The notes: a model not told the origin generated them from the sequence alone. A stretch of 11,087 bases of DNA from Candidatus Gastranaerophilales bacterium (GCA_947630355.1 CANRHJ010000057.1:1-11087), one strand, 5' to 3'. Shown: positions 1-7,041, counted from the first letter of the stretch. A program made the numbers and translations.

Positions 1-472
1 TTCTTATTCGTTCCGCAGATGTGGGTGCTATTAATGATATTATATCAATTCCGTTTTCTTCCGCAATATTTTTTATTTCCTCCTTTTCTTCGTAAGGAAG
101 ATCGGGTATTATTATTCCGTCTGTTCCGCATTCTTTGCATCTTTCAAAAAACTCTTTATATCCGTAGTTAAATACGGGGTTGATATATGTCAAAAATACC
201 AATGGTATTTCACTTACTTCCCTTATTTCTTTTACCATATTAAATATTTTTTCGGGAGTTGTTTTTGACTTTAACGCTCTTATATTTGCACTTTGTATTA
301 CGCTTCCTTCTGCTATCGGGTCTGAAAAAGGTATACCTATTTCAATTAGGTCGGCGCCTGCCTTCTCCATTGTCAATATATATTTTTTTGTTGACTCTAT
401 ATCGGGATCCCCCGCCGTTAAAAAGCCTATAAATACTTTTCCTTTTTTGAATGCTTTTTCTATCCTACTCAT
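1..472 (-). CDS. trpA: Tryptophan synthase alpha chain (partial, 3' end beyond window)
   Basis: TrpA cleaves indole-3-glycerol phosphate to indole and glyceraldehyde 3-phosphate, and indole is channelled to TrpB in the alpha2beta2 complex. I translated it by hand from the ATG at 472-470; 157 codons are visible before the window edge, of about 260 usual. Seen: an N-terminal FLTAGDPD (17-24), then LIEIGIPFSDPIAEGS (42-57) with the catalytic Glu at 44, and a later TYINPVFNYG and GIIIPDLPYEE, all typical TrpA blocks. The position of the second catalytic acid (Asp60 in Salmonella) is Glu55 here, a variant I believe is common in AEGP-type TrpAs. The start codon lies inside the end of trpB (8 nt overlap, ATGAGTAG), which points to translational coupling. 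It is the last visible gene of the trp operon. Identification is firm; the C-terminus is unseen. Confidence 0.95.
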   Translation of the reverse strand, partial: MSRIEKAFKKGKVFIGFLTAGDPDIESTKKYILTMEKAGADLIEIGIPFSDPIAEGSVIQSANIRALKSKTTPEKIFNMVKEIREVSEIPLVFLTYINPVFNYGYKEFFERCKECGTDGIIIPDLPYEEKEEIKNIAEENGIDIISLIAPTSAERIR

Positions 473-1649
473 TTATATTAATTCCTCTATATCTTGCTAT
501 TGCGGCAACATCTTTGTCGCCTCTTCCCGATAAACAAATTATTATTATCTCATCTTTTTTCATCTTAGGCGCCAGTTTCTTCGCATATGCAACGGCATGA
601 GCACTTTCTATTGCGGGAATTATTCCTTCTTTCCTTGATAAATATTCAAAAGCTTCAACGGCTTCTTCATCATTTATCGGAATATATTCCGCGCGCCCCG
701 TTTCATTTAAATAAGCATGCTCTGGACCTATGCCCGGATAGTCCAATCCCGCCGATATTGAATATACCGGTGATATTTGACCGTTTTCATCCTGACAGAA
801 TATTGATTTCATACCATGAAAAATTCCTATCCTGCCTTTTGTTATGCTGGCAGCGTGTTTATCGGTATCGGTTCCCAATCCTCCCGCTTCGCATCCTATT
901 AATTTTACATTTTTATCTTTTATAAAATTATAAAAAATTCCCATAGCATTACTTCCGCCGCCGACACAAGCTATTACGGCAGAGGGAAGCTTACCTTCAA
1001 GCTCTAAAATCTGTTCTCGTGCTTCTTTGCTTATTATGCTTTGAAAATTCCTCACTATTGTCGGGAAAGGATGAGGCCCCATTACGGAACCAAGCACATA
1101 TAATGTGTCTTCAGTCCTTCTTGACCATTCCCTCATCGCCTCGTTTACGGCATCTTTTAATGTTTGTGTCCCCGTTGTTACCGCATTTACTTTTGCTCCT
1201 AAAAGCTCCATTCTGTATACATTTAATGCCTGCCTTACTGTATCTTCTTTCCCCATGTATATTTCACATTCAAGACCGAGTAAAGCAGCTGCAGTCGCTG
1301 TGGCTACGCCGTGCTGACCGGCTCCGGTCTCGGCTATTATACGCTTTTTACCCATATATTTCGCTAATAAAGCCTGTCCCAGTACATTGTTTATTTTGTG
1401 TGAACCCGTGTGATTTAAGTCCTCTCTTTTTAAGTATATTTTGGCTCCGCCTAAATCCTTTGTCATATTCTCGGCATAATATAACAATGAAGGCCTATTT
1501 GCATATTCTCTGAGCAGCTTCGTTAATTCTTCGTTAAATTCTTTATTGCTTTTATAATACTCATATGCGTTTTCCAAATTATTTATTTCTGTCATTAATA
1601 TTTCGGGAATATATTGACCTCCAAATATTCCGAATTTACTTTTTTTCAT
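465..1649 (-). CDS. trpB: Tryptophan synthase beta chain
   Basis: TrpB is the PLP enzyme that condenses indole with L-serine to give L-tryptophan. It is 394 residues, the normal length. Seen: HTGSHKINN (80-88) with the PLP Schiff-base lysine at 85, AETGAGQHGVAT with catalytic Glu107, the PLP-phosphate loop GGGSNAMG (230-237), and CLSGRGDKD near the C-terminus with the pyridine-facing Ser374. The start is supported by AAGGGA about 8 nt upstream. The gene starts 14 nt inside the end of trpF and ends 8 nt inside trpA, so it is read as part of one message. It has a single Trp (175). The full-length alpha-partner-dependent form (TrpB1) rather than the longer TrpB2 type is inferred from length and from the adjacent trpA. 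Confidence 0.98.
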   Translation of the reverse strand: MKKSKFGIFGGQYIPEILMTEINNLENAYEYYKSNKEFNEELTKLLREYANRPSLLYYAENMTKDLGGAKIYLKREDLNHTGSHKINNVLGQALLAKYMGKKRIIAETGAGQHGVATATAAALLGLECEIYMGKEDTVRQALNVYRMELLGAKVNAVTTGTQTLKDAVNEAMREWSRRTEDTLYVLGSVMGPHPFPTIVRNFQSIISKEAREQILELEGKLPSAVIACVGGGSNAMGIFYNFIKDKNVKLIGCEAGGLGTDTDKHAASITKGRIGIFHGMKSIFCQDENGQISPVYSISAGLDYPGIGPEHAYLNETGRAEYIPINDEEAVEAFEYLSRKEGIIPAIESAHAVAYAKKLAPKMKKDEIIIICLSGRGDKDVAAIARYRGININE

Positions 1650-2259
1650 TTTGGTATCCCTTTATATTGCTTATTATTTCCAAGATTTTTCTTCTGTCTT
1701 TAAAACCGTTTGTTTCCACACCGCTATTGATATCTAAACAGTACGGATTTACTTTCTCTATTGCTTCTGCCGCATTATTTATATTTATTCCGCCGGCTAA
1801 AAATATCTTTTTATCGGTTTTAGGAATCAGTTCCCAGTTAAATTGTACGCCTGTTCCGCCGAACGAATCTTTTGTATATGAATCAATCAATACATAATCA
1901 GCCTTTGTATTCTCTATATTCCGTCTCAAATCTTTATCCGCTTTTAAGGCTTTTATTACCGGAAGTTTTACTCTTGATTTTATTCTGTCTATATAATCAT
2001 TGTCTTCATTTCCGTGTAATTGAATTAAATCGATTATTTTTTTGTTTCCGGCTTCCGCAATTTTAGTTTCTTCATCATCTGCGAATACTCCGACGGATTT
2101 TATTGACTCTTTTAGTTCCGTTTTTAATATTTCAGCTTGTGATAAGGTTATTTGCCTTTTGCTTCCTTTTGCAAAAATAAAACCCGCAAAATCAACGTTT
2201 GCTTCATTTACATAATTTATATCCTCAATTCTTTGTAATCCGCATATTTTTATTTTCAT
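1636..2259 (-). CDS. trpF: Phosphoribosylanthranilate isomerase
   Basis: TrpF performs the Amadori rearrangement of N-(5-phosphoribosyl)anthranilate to CdRP, the third step of the branch from chorismate. It is 207 residues, a normal stand-alone (beta/alpha)8 barrel, not fused to TrpC. Seen: KICGLQR at the N-terminus with the general-base Cys6, GFIFAKGSKR (27-35 region), VGVFADD, IQLHGNE (79-85), the general-acid Asp126 in VLIDS, FGGTG (133-137), FLAGGIN, and the phosphate-binding end DINSGVE (176-182). Its ATG overlaps the trpC stop as ATGA; AAGAGG lies about 9 nt upstream inside trpC. One Trp (142). No oddities. Confidence 0.97.
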   Translation of the reverse strand: MKIKICGLQRIEDINYVNEANVDFAGFIFAKGSKRQITLSQAEILKTELKESIKSVGVFADDEETKIAEAGNKKIIDLIQLHGNEDNDYIDRIKSRVKLPVIKALKADKDLRRNIENTKADYVLIDSYTKDSFGGTGVQFNWELIPKTDKKIFLAGGININNAAEAIEKVNPYCLDINSGVETNGFKDRRKILEIISNIKGYQNEKK

Positions 2260-3041
2260 TTCCTCAAGCCTCTTAAAATCTCAAGTTCAAGGATTTTATT
2301 CTTTGATTTCATAAATGTTTCGCCTATTAGTACCGCATCGGTTTTATTTGCTTTTAATTCTTTTACTTGTTCTGCCGTGCTTATTCCGCTTTCCGATACA
2401 AATATTATACCTTCGGGAACATATTTCCTGAGTTCAATACTTCTTTTTATGTCTACATTAAAGGTTTTTAAATCTCTGTTATTAATACCGATTATTTGAG
2501 CACCGGCTTGCATCGCTTTTTTTATTTCTTCTTCGTTATGTGCTTCCGTAAGTACTGATAAGCCGATTTTTTCCGCTGTTTCGATAAATGATTTTAAGGT
2601 GTTTAAATCAAGTATTGCACAAATCAACAGTATTGCATCAGCACCTATGATTTTTGATTCATATATTTGCATTTCGTCAATTATAAAATCTTTTCTTAAA
2701 ATCGGGATTTTTACTGCTTTTGATATTTCCTCAAGATATTTTGTACTCCCCTGAAAATAATATGGTTCGGTTAAAACGGATATTGCATCCGCATTTGCTT
2801 CTTCATATTCTTTTGCTATATCCAAATACGGAAATTCTTCGGCAATTATTCCTTTAGACGGCGATGCTTTCTTGATTTCGCATATAAATGATATATCTTT
2901 CTTATCTAAGGCTTTTTTAAATGCGAAATTCTCTTTGTTTATTTGTTCTGCTTTATTTCTTATTTCATTCGGCGTATAAATCTTTTTTAAATCATCTGTT
3001 CTTTGTTTCGTTTTTTCGACTATTTTTTCTAATATATTCAT
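2256..3041 (-). CDS. trpC: Indole-3-glycerol phosphate synthase
   Basis: TrpC closes the indole ring, converting CdRP to indole-3-glycerol phosphate with loss of CO2 and water. It is 261 residues, normal for a monofunctional enzyme. Seen: CEIKKASPSKG (54-64) with the active-site Glu55 and Lys57, ILRKDF with the general-acid Lys117, VLTEAH with Glu166, GINNRDL with Asn188, SESGIS (216-221) and VLIGETFM, the phosphate-binding strand. Its ATG overlaps the trpD stop by one base (TAATG), with AAGG upstream inside trpD. No Trp residues. The barrel is complete and I see no missing catalytic residue. Confidence 0.97.
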   Translation of the reverse strand: MNILEKIVEKTKQRTDDLKKIYTPNEIRNKAEQINKENFAFKKALDKKDISFICEIKKASPSKGIIAEEFPYLDIAKEYEEANADAISVLTEPYYFQGSTKYLEEISKAVKIPILRKDFIIDEMQIYESKIIGADAILLICAILDLNTLKSFIETAEKIGLSVLTEAHNEEEIKKAMQAGAQIIGINNRDLKTFNVDIKRSIELRKYVPEGIIFVSESGISTAEQVKELKANKTDAVLIGETFMKSKNKILELEILRGLRK

Positions 3042-4057
3042 TATTTTGACCTTGTTAATTCTATATATTTATTTAATTTATCAAGAGCGAGTCCGTTATC
3101 TAATACGGCTCTGGCCAAGTTTATACCCTCATTTACGGATTTTACTTTGTTATATGTATAAAATGCAAGTGCGCTGTTTAAAACAACTATATCTTTTTTT
3201 GCGCCCTGTTCTTTTCCGCTAAAGATATTTCTTATTATTTGAGCGTTTGTTTCCGCATCGGCGCCTTGTATATCGGTTATGGAGCATCTTTTTATTCCGA
3301 AATCTTCCGGTTTAATTATATAATCTTTTATAATTCCGTTTCTGCCCTCTGAAATTATTGTTTCATCCGTAATTGTTGCTTCATCGGTTCCGTCTTTTCC
3401 GTGTACGACAATTACGTTCTTTACTCCCAAATTGCTTATTACTCTTGCCAGTTTGTTTGTTAATGAACCGTCAAAAACTCCGAATAGTTGTGATTTCGCT
3501 CCCGCAGGATTAGTCAGCGGACCTAATATATTAAATAATGTTCTGAACGGAAGCGATTTTCTTACAGAAGAAGCATATTTCATCGCAGGATGGTGATTTT
3601 GAGCAAACATAAAGCAAATGTTTAATTTATTAAATATTTCTTTTTCTTCGCCGGGTGTTTTGTCGGCATTTATTCCCAAAGCTTCAAGTACATCCGTTGA
3701 ACCGGATTTGCTTGTTTGTGCACGATTACCGTGTTTAGCTACGGGAATTCCGCCGGCCGCTGCCACAAAAGCCGATGCGGTTGATATGTTAAATGTACCG
3801 CAGTTATCTCCTCCGGTACCAACTATATCTATAATGTTATCGGTTTCTAATTCCGTTTTAATACATTTTTCTTTCATTACTTCGGCTGCTGCTGTTATTT
3901 CTTCTTCCGTTTCACCTTTAACCCTCAGGGCGGTTAAAAATGCGGAAATTTTTATTTCGTCAATTTTACCTCCCGTTATTTCACGCATTGTTTCCTTCAT
4001 AACCTTATATTCAAGATTTTTATTTTGCGTAATTTCTTTTAATGCAATTTCAATCAT
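3041..4057 (-). CDS. trpD: Anthranilate phosphoribosyltransferase
   Basis: TrpD transfers the phosphoribosyl group of PRPP to anthranilate. It is 338 residues, a full-length stand-alone class III phosphoribosyltransferase, not fused to TrpG. Seen: the PRPP/Mg loop DIVGTGGD (77-84), NIST (90-93), KHGNR followed by SKSGS (108-120; the usual Ser-Val-Ser stretch is changed to Ala-Gln-Thr), HHPAMKYA, and SLPFRTLFNILGPLTNP (168-184), the anthranilate-channel segment. The N-terminal helical domain occupies about residues 1-70. Start and stop overlap trpG and trpC by one base each (TAATG), suggesting coupled translation. No Trp residues. Confidence 0.97.
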   Translation of the reverse strand: MIEIALKEITQNKNLEYKVMKETMREITGGKIDEIKISAFLTALRVKGETEEEITAAAEVMKEKCIKTELETDNIIDIVGTGGDNCGTFNISTASAFVAAAGGIPVAKHGNRAQTSKSGSTDVLEALGINADKTPGEEKEIFNKLNICFMFAQNHHPAMKYASSVRKSLPFRTLFNILGPLTNPAGAKSQLFGVFDGSLTNKLARVISNLGVKNVIVVHGKDGTDEATITDETIISEGRNGIIKDYIIKPEDFGIKRCSITDIQGADAETNAQIIRNIFSGKEQGAKKDIVVLNSALAFYTYNKVKSVNEGINLARAVLDNGLALDKLNKYIELTRSK

Positions 4058-4770
4058 TATCTTCTGGTCCTCTCGAGAAAATTTCTTATTATAATTTCTC
4101 CGTATTCGGTAAGTATTGATTCCGGATGAAATTGTAAGCCGAATATATCAAATTTTTCGTGTTCTACAGCCATTATTATATTATCTTGTGTTTTTGCGGT
4201 TATTTTTAATTCGTTAAAATCTGCTTTTGCGGATAATGAATGGTATCTTCCTACTTTTATTTTATGAGGCAGATTATAAAACAGTTTACTGTTGTTATCC
4301 AAGATTATTTCTGAACTTTTTCCGTGCATTATTTTTTCCGCATACGTAATTGTTGCTCCGAATACTTCACATATCGCCTGATGTCCCAAACATATTCCCA
4401 GAATTGGCTTCTTGCCCGCAAAATATCTGATTACATCCTCGCAAATCCCCGCATCTTTAGGATGTCCCGGACCGGGTGATATTATTATATTTTCGGGATT
4501 TAATTCTTCTATTTCTTTTAAACTTAATTCATCGTTTCTTATTACGAGTAATTCGGTTTCGTACTTTGCCTCAGACTCGCTCTCTGCCGCTGCATATTTT
4601 TGTCCGATTTCACTTAATGGCTCAATTTTCCTTGCTTCGCGGAGGTGTATTGATTTGTTATGTTCATTATCGCAAAATTTTCCCGTACATTTTATATCTT
4701 TATTTACTTTTCCAGTTAACTGATAAAGGTTATATGAAAAACTGTCATAATTATCTATTAAAAGTATCAT
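4057..4770 (-). CDS. trpG: Anthranilate synthase component II (glutamine amidotransferase) with a repeat-derived insert
   Basis: TrpG hydrolyses glutamine and feeds ammonia to TrpE. Seen: start ILLIDNYDSFSYNL, IRNDELSL, ISPGPGHPKDAG (98-108), the nucleophile loop GICLGHQ with Cys127, HGKSSEI, and GLQFHPES with His215 and Glu217, so the triad is intact. The protein is 237 residues against about 190 for the family. The excess lies between helix 1 and the strand before IRNDE, about residues 27-72, and is polar and charged. Its DNA matches a repeat after folK (separate entry). The start has AGGAGG only 4 nt upstream, inside the last codons of trpE, and an ATGA overlap with the trpE stop, so TrpE and TrpG are likely made in balance. 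The insert falls away from the catalytic motifs and probably loops out; that is inference. The same subunit may also serve as PabA. Confidence 0.95.
   Translation of the reverse strand: MILLIDNYDSFSYNLYQLTGKVNKDIKCTGKFCDNEHNKSIHLREARKIEPLSEIGQKYAAAESESEAKYETELLVIRNDELSLKEIEELNPENIIISPGPGHPKDAGICEDVIRYFAGKKPILGICLGHQAICEVFGATITYAEKIMHGKSSEIILDNNSKLFYNLPHKIKVGRYHSLSAKADFNELKITAKTQDNIIMAVEHEKFDIFGLQFHPESILTEYGEIIIRNFLERTRR
4596..4681 (-). repeat. In-frame copy of a dispersed repeat inside trpG
   Basis: On the minus strand from 4681 to 4619 the sequence aligns without a gap to 11002-11064 on the plus strand, with 47 of 63 identical bases by hand count. Extending both by 23 bases gives about 60 of 86. 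Shared landmarks are AAAATTT, CGATAA, GAAC, ACAAA, ACACC, AGGA and ATTGAGCC. In the trpG frame the two copies read alike: 10 of 21 residues match for residues 31-51 of TrpG, for example K-F-x-D-x-E and R-x-I-E-P. The insert probably extends further, to about 4555, because the extra protein segment ends near residue 72, but I cannot trace homology that far. Confidence 0.75.
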
Positions 4771-6233
4771 AAAACCTCCTGTGATTGTTTTAATGCATTC
4801 ATTATTGCTTTTGATTTATTGATGCATTCTCTGTATTCGTTTTGCGGAATGCTGTCATAAACTATCCCCGCACCGGCTCGTACAAATACTTTATTGTTTT
4901 TCTTATATACTATTCTTATGCCGATACAAGTATCAAGATTTCCCGTAAAGTCCAAATAACCGATTGCTCCGCCATATATCCCCCGTTTGTTGTCCTCAAG
5001 TTCATTGATAATTTCACAAGCTCTTATTTTTGGCGCGCCTGATAGTGTTCCTGCCGGCAGAATTGAACCTATTGCATCCAATTGTCCTTTATCTTCCCTT
5101 ATGTCCCCTGTCACGGTCGACCCGATATGCATTACATGCGAAAATCTCTCGATTGTCATATATTTTTCCAAACGTACGGTTCCTATTTTCGCTATTCTTC
5201 CTATATCGTTTCTCCCTAAATCCACTAACATATTATGTTCGGCTAACTCTTTTTCATCATTTAAAAGCTCTTTTTCAAGTGCCGCATCTTCTTCATTAGT
5301 TAATCCTCTTTTCCTTGTTCCGGCTAAAGGGAACGTCTGCAGCCTGCCTCTTTCCAGCTTTACTAATGTCTCGGGTGATGCGCCCGCTATTTCTATATCG
5401 TTGCTGCCAAAGTAAAACATATACGGTGACGGATTTATTGTCCTTAAGGTTCTGTATGTATTCAACAAATCACCTTCATAATCGGCTTCAAATCTGTTTG
5501 ATAATACTACCTGAAATATATCCCCCTCTTTTATATAATATTTCGCCTTTTCCACCATATTGCAATATCTGTTTTCATCAAATAAAGCTTTAAATTCCGA
5601 TTTGAGCTTTCCTCTTTTTATTTCATAGGGTTTCCCTTCAATAATAAGGTTTTTTAACCGCTCCAGCTCTCTTTGACCTTTCTCGTAATTTTCCTTTAAA
5701 TTGTCTGTTTTTATGTTTACTATTATTATTATTTTGTTTCGTATATTATCAAAAGCTATTACTTTGTCAAAAAGCATTAAATCCACGTCATTTAAGCATT
5801 CATCATCTTTTGCATCCAAGTGTAGTTTGGGTTCAAAATATTTGTAAAAATCATAAGAAAAATATCCGACAAGTCCGCCCGTAAACGTCGGTAAATAGTC
5901 AAATGACGGGCTTGTGTGCTCATCTATTATTTTTTTTATATATTCTTGGGGAGCTGAACACACACTCTCTTCCGTTTTGCCATCTTTCTTTATCCGTAAT
6001 TTATTATTTCGGCAAGTAATTTCCTTTGACGGCTCAAACCCTAAAAAAGAATATCTGCCTATTTTTTCTGCTTTTTCTACACTCTCCAGTAAAAAACAAT
6101 GCTCATCTTCTTGCTTTAATTTTAATAATACCTGTATCGGTGTTGTTATGTCCGAAAATATCTCTTTATATAAAGGTATGATTTTATATTCTTTTGATAT
6201 TGCTTCTATATCATCGTATTCATTATTGCTCAT
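4767..6233 (-). CDS. trpE: Anthranilate synthase component I
   Basis: TrpE converts chorismate to anthranilate with ammonia from TrpG, the committed and feedback-controlled step. It is 488 residues, normal length. Seen: the N-terminal LLES (48-51) and NPSPYMFY (267-274), which form the allosteric Trp site in this family; then the chorismate-binding domain with GASPETLV (284-291), LAGTRKRG (303-310), DLGRNDIGRI (338-347), HVMHIGSTVTG (366-376), PAGTLSGAPK (393-402), YGGAIGYLDFTGN (420-432) and RAGAGIVYDS (452-461). This makes TrpE more likely than PabB, along with its operon. Start chosen at the ATG with AAGAGG about 9 nt upstream. It overlaps trpG by 4 nt. It contains no Trp. Regulation: feedback by Trp is likely from the intact site; transcriptional control is discussed under the upstream small ORF. 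Confidence 0.98.
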   Translation of the reverse strand: MSNNEYDDIEAISKEYKIIPLYKEIFSDITTPIQVLLKLKQEDEHCFLLESVEKAEKIGRYSFLGFEPSKEITCRNNKLRIKKDGKTEESVCSAPQEYIKKIIDEHTSPSFDYLPTFTGGLVGYFSYDFYKYFEPKLHLDAKDDECLNDVDLMLFDKVIAFDNIRNKIIIIVNIKTDNLKENYEKGQRELERLKNLIIEGKPYEIKRGKLKSEFKALFDENRYCNMVEKAKYYIKEGDIFQVVLSNRFEADYEGDLLNTYRTLRTINPSPYMFYFGSNDIEIAGASPETLVKLERGRLQTFPLAGTRKRGLTNEEDAALEKELLNDEKELAEHNMLVDLGRNDIGRIAKIGTVRLEKYMTIERFSHVMHIGSTVTGDIREDKGQLDAIGSILPAGTLSGAPKIRACEIINELEDNKRGIYGGAIGYLDFTGNLDTCIGIRIVYKKNNKVFVRAGAGIVYDSIPQNEYRECINKSKAIMNALKQSQEVL

Positions 6234-6270
6234 GTTATTCGGCCTCTTTCTTACACACTAAAACGAATGA

Positions 6271-6295
6271 TGACTTTTGTAAATAACAAAAATCA
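6271..6295 (-). promoter_or_regulatory. AU-rich hairpin in the trpE 5' region
   Basis: On the minus strand TGATTTTTGT and ACAAAAGTCA flank a 5-nt loop, giving a 10-bp stem with one U-G pair. It lies about 38 nt before the trpE start. No U-run follows, so it is not a normal intrinsic terminator. Its 5' arm overlaps GTTGATT (6297-6291), which is perfectly complementary to AATCAAC (6363-6357) in the end of the upstream small ORF, so the two pairings would exclude each other. A regulatory role is inference only. Confidence 0.3.
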
Positions 6296-6297
6296 AC

Positions 6298-6328
6298 ATT
6301 ATAACATGCCGGCAATTCTTACTGTTAA
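6298..6328 (-). promoter_or_regulatory. Candidate extended -10 promoter for trpE
   Basis: On the minus strand there is a perfect TATAAT (6303-6298) preceded by TGT, the extended -10 pattern, and TTAACA (6328-6323) at a long 19-nt spacing. It would start transcription near 6290 and give a leader of about 57 nt with no small ORF. In such AT-rich DNA a TATAAT can occur by chance, so this competes with the longer-leader model. An 8-bp palindrome TGCCGGCA (6314-6307) sits within the spacer and could be an operator, though nothing confirms it. Confidence 0.4.
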
Positions 6329-6341
6329 TTATATTAATAAA

Positions 6342-6473
6342 TTAATGATTATTCAGTTGATTGTCAGCTTTTACGGGACACCAAGCCCATTCTTTTGCGT
6401 TGAAAGAGAACCAATCGGTAAAAAGGTTTATAAAACATTTAATTATGATTGAAAGATTTTGTTCCTTATTCAT
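6342..6473 (-). CDS. Small Trp-rich ORF upstream of trpE; candidate trp leader peptide
   Basis: I found this 43-codon ORF by reading the minus strand from ATG at 6473-6471 to TAA at 6344-6342. It has a clear ribosome binding site, AGGGG at 6487-6483, 9 nt before the ATG. The peptide has Trp at 21, 29 and 31, clustered as DWF and EWAWCP, in the second half; the first half is hydrophobic with IIIKCFINLF (9-18). Three Trp in 43 codons contrasts with two in about 2,080 visible codons of the trp enzymes. Classical trp leader peptides are shorter (14 residues in E. coli), have adjacent Trp codons, and are followed by a terminator hairpin; I see AU-rich hairpins here but no U-tract terminator. It could instead be an unrelated small protein. 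No family recognised. Confidence 0.55.
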   Translation of the reverse strand: MNKEQNLSIIIKCFINLFTDWFSFNAKEWAWCPVKADNQLNNH

Positions 6474-6521
6474 ATTTATTTTCCCCTGCTTTACCTTCTG
6501 CTTACAATATTACTTTTTGTC

Positions 6522-6550
6522 ATTTTAACTCATTTTTTTTATTTTGACTA
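6522..6550 (-). promoter_or_regulatory. Candidate promoter for the small Trp-rich ORF
   Basis: On the minus strand TAGTCA (6550-6545; 4 of 6 consensus bases) and TAAAAT (6527-6522; 5 of 6) are 17 nt apart, upstream of the small ORF's ribosome binding site. If used, transcription would begin near 6515 and give a leader of about 280 nt before trpE that contains the small ORF. AT-rich context makes chance matches likely. I see no clear terminator between the yhcH-like gene and this site, so read-through is also possible. Confidence 0.3.
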
Positions 6551-6574
6551 GTGTTATATGTACATTTGTTAATT

Positions 6575-7018
6575 TTATAATTTGATTTTAAATATGGCTT
6601 TTTTTACATATTTGTCCTCTTCTATGCTTAATGCGGGCATGTGAGCATCTTCGGGATAAAATATTAAAAACATTGTATCATCTGCTGTTATCTTATCTGT
6701 ATTTCCTTTTAAAAACATTACATCTTTTTCTGAGGAATATTCTTCGCTCAGCTGTGTATTATTTATATTTGTATATCCCATGTACTCTTTACCGATTACA
6801 ACCGTTTGAATATCTATATATTTCTTATGTGCTTCCAGTTTCTGTTCTTTTTTTGTTTGGTATTCCTGAAGATTAAAATACACTTCTTTACCTCTAATCT
6901 CATAACTTCCGCACTCTTTTTTCCGCAAATCGTTATTTTTTATATATTCAAACACTTCCTTAAAATCTTTGTGCAAACTTACGTATCTGTCTGAATTGCT
7001 TAATTTATCCGCTATCAT
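6575..7018 (-). CDS. YhcH/YjgK/YiaL family (DUF386) cupin-like protein
   Basis: Members of this beta-sandwich family include EbgC, E. coli YiaL and YhcH (NanQ, reported to act on sialic acid anomers), so a role with a free sugar is plausible but the substrate is not readable here. I place the start at the ATG at 7018, giving 147 residues: AGGGAG lies just upstream, and family members begin with a MI-x-DKL pattern, as here (MIADKLSN). A start at 7051 would add 11 residues without a good ribosome binding site. Seen: LEAHKKYIDIQ (61-71) and FYPEDAHMP (120-128), the conserved acidic and His positions thought to bind metal, and the basic beta-strand end KKAIFKIKL. No sialic acid or sugar catabolic genes are nearby, so context gives no substrate. 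It lies upstream of the trp region on the same strand. Confidence 0.88.
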   Translation of the reverse strand: MIADKLSNSDRYVSLHKDFKEVFEYIKNNDLRKKECGSYEIRGKEVYFNLQEYQTKKEQKLEAHKKYIDIQTVVIGKEYMGYTNINNTQLSEEYSSEKDVMFLKGNTDKITADDTMFLIFYPEDAHMPALSIEEDKYVKKAIFKIKL

Positions 7019-7041
7019 ATAAATTCTCCCTTTTATTAAAA

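Noticed and set aside
1..472. Glu in place of the second catalytic Asp of TrpA (position 55)
   Set aside because: The AEG variant is, as far as I recall, frequent in functional TrpAs and the rest of the motif is intact, so not a sign of inactivation.
1019..1513. Long plus-strand ORFs opposite trpB, and similar ones opposite trpD, trpG and trpE
   Set aside because: They mirror well-supported minus-strand genes, lack ribosome binding sites, and their Leu/Ser/Phe-rich composition is what antisense reading of such genes gives.
6267..6452. A 61-codon plus-strand ORF overlapping the region upstream of trpE
   Set aside because: It has no ribosome binding site (the preceding bases are pyrimidine-rich and AT-rich) and lies antisense to the small Trp-rich ORF, which has a good site. 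Treated as a shadow frame.
6461..6470. AATAAGGAAC in the small ORF region, resembling the GATAAGGAAC of the repeat
   Set aside because: The match is limited to about nine bases and the flanks do not align with either repeat copy, so it is probably chance.
6545..6566. ACTAGT next to a TGTACA-like sequence, resembling half of a TrpR operator
   Set aside because: Only one CTAG half is present, the second half does not fit the spacing or sequence, and the site is about 310 nt from trpE. No trpR is in the window.
6234..6574. T-box or TRAP-type leader for the trp operon
   Set aside because: I find no T-box consensus with a following terminator and no series of regularly spaced GAG/TAG triplets.
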